NCBI GenBank assembly: GCA_015179045.1
Contig: WHUZ01000034.1
Span: 1 to 64,000, forward strand
DNA length: 64,000 bases
Source: Kalaharituber pfeilii
Taxonomy: Eukaryota > Ascomycota > Pezizomycetes > Pezizales > Pezizaceae
Direction: 5' to 3'
How positions within the stretch are numbered: position 1 is the stretch's first letter; each line of letters starts with the position of its first letter. The position numbers and the translations under genes were made by a program. The notes beneath the pieces were generated by a model that was given only the letters and a program-made list of their open reading frames with translations, was not told the origin of the DNA and ran no database searches. Shown here one piece after another: positions 31,356 to 40,215 of this stretch.

Positions 31356-31485
31356 AAGCTAGGAGAGCGGGGGCGATGGCGCGTGGGGGCCATGTACGTA
31401 GAGAGTTAGTTTAGCCTGTCTCCGGGCTAAGAGGGCTTGCCCAGGGACCCTGCCATGGCCAAGTGCTACAAGCGGGGTTATGTGA

Positions 31486-31514
<29 letters not shown>
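29682..31514 (+). mobile_element. LINE-B, 5'-truncated copy (1833 bp), TSD gacggtcaactgtc
   Basis: 14-bp duplication at 29668-29681 and 31515-31528; poly-A of about 24 ends at 31514. Begins inside the RT of ORF2 and runs to the LINE-B 3' end. Confidence 0.93.
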
Positions 31515-31516
<2 letters not shown>

Positions 31517-31528
31517 CGGTCAACTGTC

Positions 31529-31827
31529 TGAAGACACTCATCCACAACCTCAACGCGACATTGACTCCTTCGAACAGCGGGGACTCCCAGAGACCCCGTT
31601 GCGTACCACACCCTCAAATCATTCACGACGTGGAGCGACAAAATTGATTCAGCCAGGGACAGCTAAAACCGACTATCACATATCACAAACGAGAATCAAC
31701 ACCCTATATAGCGGCAGCCACAAGCCACAACTATAAACAACAACAGCCACAACAACCGCAAACGACAACAGCGACAGGCCACAACCGGAATAGCCTCCCG
31801 TACACTCACTATTCCATCTAAGGCATT
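31529..31827 (+). other. CAA-rich leader upstream of the 428-codon ORF
   Basis: Rich in caacaac / ccacaa runs (31,720-31,790) and ending gcattATGG. It looks like an untranslated leader of a retroelement-type transcript. tatatagcgg near 31,704 could be a TATA box. Inference only. Confidence 0.4.
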
Positions 31828-33114
31828 ATGGTAGGAAACGCAGCAGGAGCAAAAAAGGCTAGAACAGCCAAGGCCAGAAAGTTGAAGGACAAGGGTGAAG
31901 AGAAAGAGGATATAACGTTTGGGCTTTTTAAGGGTTGGAAACAAGGGGAAACGGTGGACTTGGTAGGGGAGGGAAGGAACTACAGATTGGAACGATTTAG
32001 CGAGTGGTTCTCTCACCTTGAAAAGGAAAGACAGGATAGAATCGAAGAGAAAATCAATATTGCAGCAGCAAGAGGCTGCCTTAAGGATCGCCAATACGAA
32101 GAATGGTCCCAGCAAACTCCTAGGCTAACGATACCACCAGGGAAAGAGGCAGTCAATGAGGAGACAGATAGGTCTAGAGCCATATATGAGTGGCTGGAAA
32201 GCGCAGATGACCTAGAGCTAATAGTTACGAAGAGCGCTTATAGTACTATCCATGTACAGAATAACGACGAAACAGACCACGGGGGAAGACACAAGAGAAA
32301 GGTTCCTGACACCTTTGATGGAGACTCATCTCAAAGTTCATCAGCCGAAACGGTTGTCCCAGGCACAGCGGCAGAGGCTGCAAATCCTAAGTCTGAGTCA
32401 GGCCCTTCAGCAGACTGGGGGGACATTCTTGAATGGAGAAGAAGGAACATGGAGTCACAGAAGGATGAAGAGACGATGAGATTAAAGAGAGCTCAAGCCA
32501 GAGAATGGGCGAGCCAAGGAGTGGCACTTGAGAAAGAGCTTGGATCCAGAGCAATGATGGACAGATGTGCGAGAACCAAGCTGGTAAGGACGATGTGGGG
32601 ATTGCTAGAAGCAGTCAGAGGAATAGAAGAGGAGTATGGAGAGCTAGATTGGGATCCAGCGCTAGCAGAAGAGAAAGCATGGTACTGGGGGAAGAAGGAC
32701 ATGGCAGACAAGATAAACAAGATGGTAGAGGACCGGAATGCTACGACTGGTATTGTGTGGCAGATGGTGAGTATTGTGCACAATATTAGAGACGAAATGA
32801 GAGAGCACTGGAGAAAGATAGAGATGAAGTTAGCAGAATTGGAGAAGAGAGCCCAGGCTCAGGACGCTTCAAAGGAGGACGCTTCACAGGAGGATACTCC
32901 TATTACTATAGACAGCTCCACATCAGACCCGAAGACAGAAAAGAGGGAAGGACCGGCTACTACCATTACTGCGGCCATCGATAAGTCACCGCTGCTGCTA
33001 TTGCTGCTGCCACCACTGCTGTTACCTCTGCTGCTGCCACCGATGTCGCCATTGCTGCTACTACTGCTGTCGCTGCTGCTGGTGGAAGACTGGAGCCATG
33101 CTTGTAGATTTTGA
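31828..33114 (+). CDS. Orphan 428-codon ORF, charged and helix-rich
   Basis: I do not recognise the family. N-terminus is basic (KKARTAKARKLKDKG), then ITFGLFKGWKQGE and RLERFSEWFSHLEKERQDRI. A Ser/Pro/Glu linker follows at about residues 150-200, then WRRRNMESQKDEETMRLKR and a long region likely to be coiled coil (about residues 200-350, e.g. WRKIEMKLAELEKRAQAQD). The last ~35 residues are Leu/Pro-rich and come from an imperfect CTG/CCA triplet run (32,988-33,081), probably not part of the original protein. It occupies the place of ORF1 in the outer LINE-A. However, it does not resemble the ORF1 fragments at 60,760-60,990 and lacks zinc knuckles. It could be a LINE ORF1 of unusual type or a captured gene. 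Confidence 0.55.
   Translation: MVGNAAGAKKARTAKARKLKDKGEEKEDITFGLFKGWKQGETVDLVGEGRNYRLERFSEWFSHLEKERQDRIEEKINIAAARGCLKDRQYEEWSQQTPRLTIPPGKEAVNEETDRSRAIYEWLESADDLELIVTKSAYSTIHVQNNDETDHGGRHKRKVPDTFDGDSSQSSSAETVVPGTAAEAANPKSESGPSADWGDILEWRRRNMESQKDEETMRLKRAQAREWASQGVALEKELGSRAMMDRCARTKLVRTMWGLLEAVRGIEEEYGELDWDPALAEEKAWYWGKKDMADKINKMVEDRNATTGIVWQMVSIVHNIRDEMREHWRKIEMKLAELEKRAQAQDASKEDASQEDTPITIDSSTSDPKTEKREGPATTITAAIDKSPLLLLLLPPLLLPLLLPPMSPLLLLLLSLLLVEDWSHACRF
32988..33081 (+). repeat. Imperfect CTG-type triplet run
   Basis: ctgctgctattgctgctgcc and similar, about 30 triplets with interruptions; encodes the Leu/Pro tail of the orphan ORF. Confidence 0.7.
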
Positions 33115-33978
33115 AGTTTTTTTTTGTGTGAATTGATAGGCTTTTAGAGAAACTGTCAGAGTTGCATATTCTGGCTATAGTCGATGTTTGTGTATTTGAT
33201 ACTCCCCAAGAACTTTCAAGGCTTGACACTTTTCTAGATGGTGAGAGCAATGAATATTAAATAGACTTGGATTTAGTTAATGTTTGCTAAACTTGTTTAT
33301 TTCCTACTCTAGTAATTTCTATACAAATTTTTGCCATCCCCCTTTTACAGCTGCCAAGCATTTTATTCTATACCGGAACCTTGCTATACCGGATGAAAAG
33401 TGCCGGATTTTTACTCGTCCGGTATAGCAAGGTTAGACTGTACCATCCATGGCGTCATTTTGTACTGCTGGTGACCAATCGTGTCTCAGCGGCAGCATGA
33501 TACTATCAGCACGCCAAGATACCAAAATACATTTGAATTTGTAGCAACATATACGGAAAAGATGCGCAGGAATGCGTATTAGATTGTTCACACTTATGTC
33601 TTCTATTCAACGTACAGTATGTGCTCCTAACATCCACCTGTTTATAGACATGAGCTGCTAGCAAATTGTGCGAGTATTAAGGTTGCTTATTATCACAACA
33701 CGTATCCACAACTTAGATTCCTCATGACATGGAATTACCTTATACTGTACCATAATCTCGGTTCATGTGCTATCCTTCACACATGGCAGCCTCACGTGAT
33801 ATGTCCCGTGATGCTCGTTGCATAATCTTCAACAGAATTTAGTTTCCAACTTGCCAAGTTGATTATTTCATAATCATGAAATTGCTGAGTAAAAAATGCT
33901 ATGAAACTATACTACGAAAGAAGTGCGTGGCCATTGCGCTGCTGCTGCTTGCACTGCGACGTCCGCACCCTATGTTAC
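33115..33978. other. Non-coding mosaic with a pogo-like terminal hairpin
   Basis: No open frame of interest. A perfect 17-bp inverted repeat (33377-33393 aaccttgctataccgga; 33418-33434) ends at agactgTA. In minus sense this reads TACAGTCTAACCTTGC, the usual start of Fot1/pogo (Tc1/mariner) termini next to a TA. The other terminus was not found. The remainder has no recognised content. Confidence 0.5.
33377..33434 (-). mobile_element. Fot1/pogo-like terminal inverted repeat (single end)
   Basis: 17-bp perfect arms with a 24-base spacer, adjacent to CAGTCTAACC (minus sense) and TA. Only one end is seen, so the element is truncated or the match is a relic. Confidence 0.5.
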
Positions 33979-34036
33979 TTGCCCTGCCATGGCGGAAAGC
34001 TGCATGCAGGGTCACGTGAAATTAAAAAAAAAAAAC
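33979..34036 (+). mobile_element. LINE-B 3' tail (about 57 bp), TSD ccctatgttac
   Basis: 11-bp duplication at 33968-33978 and 34038-34048. The insert is ttgccctgccatggcgga, gcagggtcacgtgaaatt and poly-A. The shortest LINE-B insertion in the window. Confidence 0.88.
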
Positions 34037-34149
34037 CCCCTATGTTACAGAGGTGGTAAACGCAGAGAGTTACCGTCCGCTAGACCAAAAAGACTACTTT
34101 GACTAGCGATACTCGCTAGTCCACTGCGTAGCTCATATACTCATTTCAT

Positions 34150-34445
34150 GTGCGCGCACTCAACATGCTCAATGTGCTCAATGTGCCCAATATGCCCTAC
34201 ATCTCATATGCGCACTCAACATGCTCAACATGCTCAATATGCTCAACATGCTCAATATGCTCACTATGCTCGCATGCACTCAATATGTTCAATATCTCCT
34301 ACGCGCACTGAGCCTGTTTGATGTACTGGATATGTACTTATACAATATGCTCAATATCTCATATGTGCGAGTGCCTGATATATTCAATGTATTCTACAAT
34401 TCCATATCTCATGTGTGCGCCCAATATGCCCAATGGGGTAAAGAT
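34150..34445. repeat. 9-bp minisatellite (atgctcaac type)
   Basis: atgctcaac / atgctcaat / gtgctcaat repeated about 15 times, densest at 34,215-34,270; degenerate copies continue to about 34,440. A shorter run of the same motif is at 22,793. Confidence 0.8.
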
Positions 34446-34516
34446 GGTCAATTAACTCAATTGGGCAATATCGCAGCATGCCTGAACTGCCCTTGTTAGT
34501 ATTGAAATCAAGTTTA

Positions 34517-35128
34517 CTCGTTACCAGCATTTAGTGATGCAGGTGGGGGCGGTGTTGGCAGACCGTGCGAGGGGTCTGTAGTCAGGTGTGTAAGATGCAA
34601 TATGAACAACTTGAATGCATTTGACTTACTGAACATGAGAATAATATCAACATTGCGTTAGTATTGTGTATGTCCACCATTTGCTATGATTACAGCTTGC
34701 ACTTGTTGAGGCATAGAATCTATCGACTCTAATATCTCTTCACCGGTAATATCATCCAACTCTTCCAGTATTCAAGCAACAAGTTGTTCTCCATGAGGTC
34801 TAGGAGATCGCTTGTTCAGTCTCTTCTTCATTATTCCTCAGATAGCCTCAATAGGATTGAGATCTGGAGATGAAGGTGCCCATGTCAAAGACTGCATATT
34901 GTACCAATTCCAAAACCATTGTGTTTGCTTCGCTGTATGAGCAGGAGCACCATCCTCCATGACATACAGCCAGCAATTCGCATATGCACTTTCTACTTGG
35001 TAAAAAGGATTTAATTGGAATTGTACAGTTCTACGACTCGATATTGCATCTCACCACACCTGAACACAGACTTGTCGCACGGTCTGCCAACATCGCCCCC
35101 ACCTGCATCACTAAATGCTGGTAACGAG
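34517..35128 (-). mobile_element. Tc1/mariner deletion derivative (612 bp), TA target
   Basis: Inverted ends of about 73 bp (CTCGTTACCAGCATTTAG..) flanked by TA at both sides (34515-34516, 35129-35130). The minus strand codes for the C-terminal third of a Tc1-type transposase: MEDGAPAHTAKQTQWFW (second catalytic Asp), LTWAPSSPDLNPIEAI (third residue, Glu, DD34E spacing), KKRLNKRSP, and a C-terminal MPQQVQAVIIANGGHTQY. It carries stops where Trp codons are expected and lacks the first two thirds. A stray end of the same family is at about 61,350-61,380. Confidence 0.88.
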
Positions 35129-35208
35129 TACGCTGTTGCGGGGTCAGCTACGTCCTGACTCACTTACGGCCTTGTTGAGGTGCTTGGGCCCCTGTTGGGT
35201 CTCGTGTC

Positions 35209-35724
35209 TCTTGGGCGGGCAAAACTTCGCTAAATTCGATGCACTAGTTTCACTACTTTTGGTCCTTGTCATGCCGATCAATCATATCAAATTTGCAATG
35301 ACACATTTACTTGTGGGATTGCACTCGCCTACTACGAGACTAATGAGACTGTATAAGCCCATATTATATTAACTGCTAGGACTAACTATATGATCTAATA
35401 GTTATGCTGTTGTCATTCTGTGGAAATAGTAAAAATAATACTGGTTCTGACAAAGCGGTATACGACATATTGCACAAATTCATAATAGTATTTAATATCT
35501 CGCTACAAGCGCATTGACCTTCCTTTCAAGTACTGTATAAATAACTTTGAGAACGTTCTAGTAGATACAAGGATGTTGAATAGATGTGCGCTATTCCCGT
35601 ACCTGAGATGTATACACTGGCTATTGCTTGAGGTCAGGAATTTGATAGTACACAGACCCTCTTGGCTGGACGTCACACAGTGAAACTAGTGCAATGAATG
35701 TAGCGAAGTTTTGCCCACCCAAGA
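35209..35724. mobile_element. MITE-like element (516 bp) with ~45-bp inverted ends
   Basis: TCTTGGGCGGGCAAAACTTC (35209 on) and its inverted match ending cccaaga at 35724. The similarity runs through gcactagtttcac (arms about 35,209-35,256 and 35,679-35,724) with a few mismatches. No open frame and no clear target duplication, so the superfamily is undecided. Confidence 0.6.
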
Positions 35725-36029
35725 AGAGATAGGTTGCCAAATTCGGTGCTGATGAGGTCGCTCAGGCCACTTCAGCTGTCCACTGTGATCTCACGGGTCG
35801 GCTAGGATAGCCCACAATGGCAACCAGACTACCACAGTAGCATGATACAACCAGAGTAGGCATAGGACGGGTTGCTGATCAATCTGGCATGTTGACACTG
35901 TGAGAATTGCCCCTAATTGCACGTTGAATTCAGGAGTCAATTCAGGAGTCAATTTTCATTGAACGTCTTTCTTCGAGGCGAGGCAACACATCACACAACC
36001 TACTCACACATCGCACAACTTACTCACAT
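35725..36029. other. Unassigned sequence
   Basis: No coding sequence; a 13-bp tandem (attcaggagtca) near 35,930-35,955. Confidence 0.4.
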
Positions 36030-36740
36030 ATATTAGCAGGTCTTCCTTGACAGCACGAAATGCTATAGAATGAGCTCTATTAACAGGTATGGCAGGCCTC
36101 TCTTGACAGTACGAGATATGGCAACATGAGATTAAAAGGGTATCACAGGGCCCTTTCGACGGCGCAAAAACTAACAACGTGAGCTCAATTCACAGATATG
36201 GCGGGTCCCTTCCAATGTCATTGAGATGTGTGAACATGAGATAACTTAACAGCTTGCAGGGCCCTTTCGAGTAGCAGAATGAGTTCAATTTGCCAGTATT
36301 GCAGGTCTCCTTTGACAGCACGAGATGTGGCAGAATCAACTGAGTACAACAGGTATGGCAGGCCCCTTTCGACATTGCGAGATGTGCGAACATGGGATTA
36401 ACTTGACAGGTACCGTAGGGCCCTTTCAACAGTGCAAGATGTGGCAATGTGAGCTCAATTCACAGGTATGGCAGATCTCTTTCAAAGTCGCGAGACATGT
36501 GAACATGAGCTCAATCTTACAGTTACCGCAGGGCCCTTTCGACGATACGAGAATAGCAGAATGAGGTCAATTTAACGGGCCATTTCGACGGCGCGAGATG
36601 TGGCAATGTGAGCTCAGTTTACAGGTATGGCGGGTCGCTTCCAACATCATGAAATATGTGAACATGAGCTCACTTTAACAGGTATGGCAGGCCTTCCTCT
36701 GCAGCGCGAGATATGTGATAAAAGACTTAATCTACAGGGA
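36030..36740 (-). repeat. Array B: ~13 degenerate units of about 55 bp, inverse of array A
   Basis: Units read acaggtatggcaggcccctt, tcgac.gcgcgagatgtggca, then atgagctcaattt, the reverse complement of the array A unit. Anchors at 36,089, 36,142, 36,196, 36,250, 36,298, 36,352, 36,408, 36,463, 36,520 and on, spaced 48-57 bp. Confidence 0.83.
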
Positions 36741-37377
36741 TGCAGTGGAGTGTGGCATGGAAGGGTGGTGAAATGGTACCTGTATATATCGTGATAGCTA
36801 GTAATAAATAAATAATTCATTATATACCGAATTGAGAACACATGAGGATATGTAAACAGAGTTGACAACGTGGTGCTCCAGTTGCAGTGCACCCCAACGA
36901 GACCATAGAGTAAATTGCGTCCCCAATGAGCTCAATCATGTCAACTACATGCTTAACGAGACCCATCAGGTCATCTGCGTTACCAGCGAGACCCAGCATG
37001 TTACCTGTGTTATGACAACATACTGACTGGGATCGCGTGGTTGTAGAGTCAAGTTTACGTGTTGGCAAACTCATGCAGCAAAGTCTCATTGTAGATGATG
37101 CTAGGGAGCAACACACAGAAGCAACTTAGCTCAGGTATTGCCACTATTGTCTGGTACATCAAAGATGTGAAGTTAGCTTTGTATTACGCTATGGGCTAGG
37201 CTAACATGTTCTTGAATGCCAAGGGAGGTCGTCATGTTACCGCATTTCCCAGGGCGATCCACGAGCGACAGGGTGCAACATGGCGCACACGACAGGGATG
37301 CGTTGTGACATGTTCCCCAGTTTTTTTCCTGTGCGCCCTATGCTCCGGGCGCATATGGCGATTTTTTCCTTAATCGA
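36741..37377. other. Unassigned sequence with short degenerate repeats
   Basis: No coding sequence. A degenerate ~55-bp motif (cgagaccca.ca.gt.a.ctg) repeats two or three times at 36,890-37,015. A GC palindrome (gtgcgccc..gggcgcat) with flanking T-runs lies at 37,330-37,366, just before the LINE-A RT. Confidence 0.4.
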
Positions 37378-38807
37378 GATGTATGGGCGGCAGTACGTGA
37401 GAAAATCGTAGACTACATTAATGGAAGCTACGACTTTGCTAGGGGATTTGGTGTAGTGATGATTCTGAAGAAAGGAAGGCCCAGGGACCAGATCAGCAGC
37501 TGGAGGCCGATAACACTACTCAATACAGCTGCCAAATTAGGCCAAAAAGTCATAGCAGACCTTCTACAAAGGCAGGACACCCTGTTCCGAGACTCGCAAT
37601 TGGGAGGAAGACCAAAGAGAGGGGCAGAAGACCTTCAAAGACAGACCTTGAAGGAGATAAAAATGTGACTCAATAGGAAGGAGTGGGTGGCCATGGTTGG
37701 AGATGATATTAAGTCAGCGTTTAACTTCCTTAGGAGAGACAGAGTGGTAGACCGAATAAAAGGAGTCAATATCAATTTAGCAGCATTCGTTGAGGCATTC
37801 TTGATGCCAAACAACTTTAGCCTACACTGGGATGGGCGCAAGCATGCTACTGGCAGAATGACGGATGGGACACCACACGGATTACCACTCTCACCAGTAC
37901 TATTCCTGATAGGAGTAGCACCAGTAGCTGAACGCATGGACGAAACGAACTTTACAAGGTCTTATGTTGATGACTCTCATAGTGTAATCTCACACAGATC
38001 ACTGCCCAGATTAAGACGAGCCATAAAGGAGCACCGGACGAAGCTCATTACAGAGGCAGCGAGTGAGGGTTACCAAATCGACCCTGACAAGTCCGAGACA
38101 CTAATAATAGGAGTAAAGGGTCCAGAATACAGGCTGGTAGGACTGACAGTCGATTGGGAACTGAAATTTGGTACTCACTTCAACAAGAGATTACACTTAG
38201 CCAAAGCAGCCTGGAATGTAGTGACGAGACTAACACCCATAGCGCCAGAGAAAAAACGACAACTATACACTAGCATAGCCCGTAATATAGGGATGTGGGG
38301 ATGTTGGGCCTGGATGGACTATGCACAAGGATCTCCAGCCAGGCAGAAACTAGACACTCTGGAAAGATGGCAGTATGTGGTGGCTAGAGAGAGCACTAGG
38401 GCTCCATGGGGGACAAGAAGAGATATAGTAGAAGGACTGGCTAGCCTTGAGTCGATCAGCACATTCGCAGACGCAGAAAGCATACGGGTGGAAGCACGCA
38501 CACTCCGGTTTATGGGAGAACTGCTACAAAGAGAAGACCAGGACACCACATACCTCAGGGGATCACTACATCATAGAAGACCTCTTCCATTAGCTACATT
38601 TCTCACACTCCCAGCCGATACCTCAGCTGAAGAATGGATGGCAGCTATTGCCGAAGCAGAAGACCAAGGCTGGGTCAGCGTCTATACAGATGGGAGCCGA
38701 ATAGGTGACTCTACTGGGGCAGGCTCGTTCTCCCAGCACACCCAGAAACGGACTTCCACATATCTGGGAGCTCTCAGTACAGTAAATGACGCGGAATTGA
38801 TTGCCAT
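37378..38807 (+). pseudogene. LINE-A outer copy: ORF2 reverse transcriptase and first RNase H blocks
   Basis: Starts inside the RT: KIVDYINGSYDFARGFG, VMILKKGRPRDQISSWRPIT, DSQLGGRPKRGAEDLQ. One stop at 37,666, then WVAMVGDDIKSAFNFLRRD (motif A), DGTPHGLPLSPVLFLIG (motif B; usual QGSP reads HGLP), FTRSYVDDSHSVISHR (YVDD), LIIGVKGPEYRLVGLTVDW, thumb and linker. RNase H opens with VYTDGSRIGD and NDAELIAI, where the second LINE-A copy is inserted. The frame resumes at 47,697. Confidence 0.9.
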
Positions 38808-38933
38808 TTTTTTTTTTTTTTTTTTATATCATTACTCGCGTGCCGCCCTGGGGGCTATGGCGAGATTAGTTACATGAGATTAGATACATATGAAGGTAGA
38901 AGAAAAGGAATAAGAAAAGATCCTGTGTGTCTC

Positions 38934-39764
38934 CTATGCCCCTGCCCACTCCAAGATGTCTCTTAGTGGGTCTGTGTCCTTGCTCTTCGGAGGAGTGACC
39001 AAGTCTTGCATGCCTCCTGGCCACTTTCGTTTCCATGTCCTGCACCTAGTGAGCACATGTTCAGTAGTCTCCTCCTCCTCCCCACACCATCGACATTCTG
39101 GGCTGTCTGCTTTCCCGATTTCGTACTGCCATTTCCGTAGTAACTTGCCGCCCAGTATTTCTGCTAGTGTGGCTATGTGTCGACTTCCAAGTCTTGTCAA
39201 GGGACGGTAGCTGAGCCCTAGCCGGTTTCTCTCTGTGGCGCGCTGATGTCTCGAGGTTTCTCGTATCCCATCTTCTGTTATGGTTTCATCTTGGTAGGGG
39301 AGGCATGTGCCTATTTTCGCAGCTGTGTCTGCCTCGGTGTTCCCTTTGACTCCTATATGGGACTTGACCCACATCACTGCAACGTCCCAGTCACCTCGGT
39401 CTGTTCTCGCTTTCCAGGCGTCTCTAACCAGTTTTGCCGGTCCTTTGTGGGTGGGCTCTCCCTGGGCGATCTTTAGGAGCTTGGATATCGATACCTAAGA
39501 GTCGGTTATGATCAGGAGTTCCCCAGCTTGATTGCGTAATGCTTCGCTCATGGCAATGAGTTCTGCATCATTGACAGCAGTCTGTTCCCCTAGGTATGTG
39601 GAAGTAGAGGTGTCTTTTGCGTAGGTGCCTAGGCCTGTCTTGTAATCTATCCTGCTCCCATCAGGGTAGACGGAGTTCCACCCCTCGTCCTCGGCATTGG
39701 CTATGGCATTCTCGAACTCGAGCTTGTCTGCGTCCGCAGGTAGTGCTGGTAGGATGGCTAGTGG
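38934..39764 (-). pseudogene. LINE-A second copy: RNase H and CCHC finger
   Basis: Read leftward: AILPALPADADKLEFENA, VYPDGSRIDYKTGLGTYAK (family YTDGS, here YPDGS), NDAELIAMSEALRNQAGE, LLIITDS then one stop at 39,495. Then WVKSHIGVKGNTEADTAAKI, ETSRHQRATERNRLGLSY and CRWCGEEEETTEHVLTRC to the ORF2 stop at 38,934. Confidence 0.88.
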
Positions 39765-40056
39765 TGTGGGATAATGAGAAAAATCGCCGGCGGGAGCTTG
39801 GTCATTTCTTGGCTTACGGTCAAGGTCTGGCTTAGTCATACGCCGGTGATATATAGGCGTAGGTGTGGATGTAGTGGGAGATGTCTAAGCAGCGGTTTTT
39901 CTCTTCTTCTTTCTGTGCTATCACTTGCTATGCATTGCTTATTACATGCTATGAATTGATCGTTTTGCCTACCTTATTGCTCAGCCCACCAAGTCTAGAC
40001 CCGGTCCTTTCGTGCATGCAGACGCGGTATCATTGTATACACTCTGCCTGTTCACA
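39765..40056 (+). repeat. 5' LTR of the deleted LTR element
   Basis: 292 bp. TATATA at 39850-39855 is the probable core promoter. The internal region starts ttggtcccttcg, where a primer-binding site is expected; the donor tRNA could not be assigned. Confidence 0.92.
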
Positions 40057-40215
40057 TTGGTCCCTTCGACCGGAGACTTGTTTGTTGGACTTTCTTAGCT
40101 ACTGCGATCTTGCTATATTCCAGCTATTGGGATTTCTATTCACGAGCGTTTAGGGAGTATCACCTTGGAATTCAGCCCCTTATTTGATTTTGCTAAATTA
40201 GGCAGCTATTAGCAT

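Noticed and set aside
32988..33114. Leu-rich transmembrane tail of the orphan ORF
   Set aside because: The leucines come from an imperfect CTG-type triplet run and are mixed with prolines; more likely low-complexity sequence than a membrane segment.
39760..39764. 5-bp duplication AGTGG for the deleted LTR element
   Set aside because: It would require the LTR to end TTCAC instead of TTCACA; the A is also present at the inner end of the 5' LTR, so the 4-bp GTGG with a TG..CA LTR is preferred.
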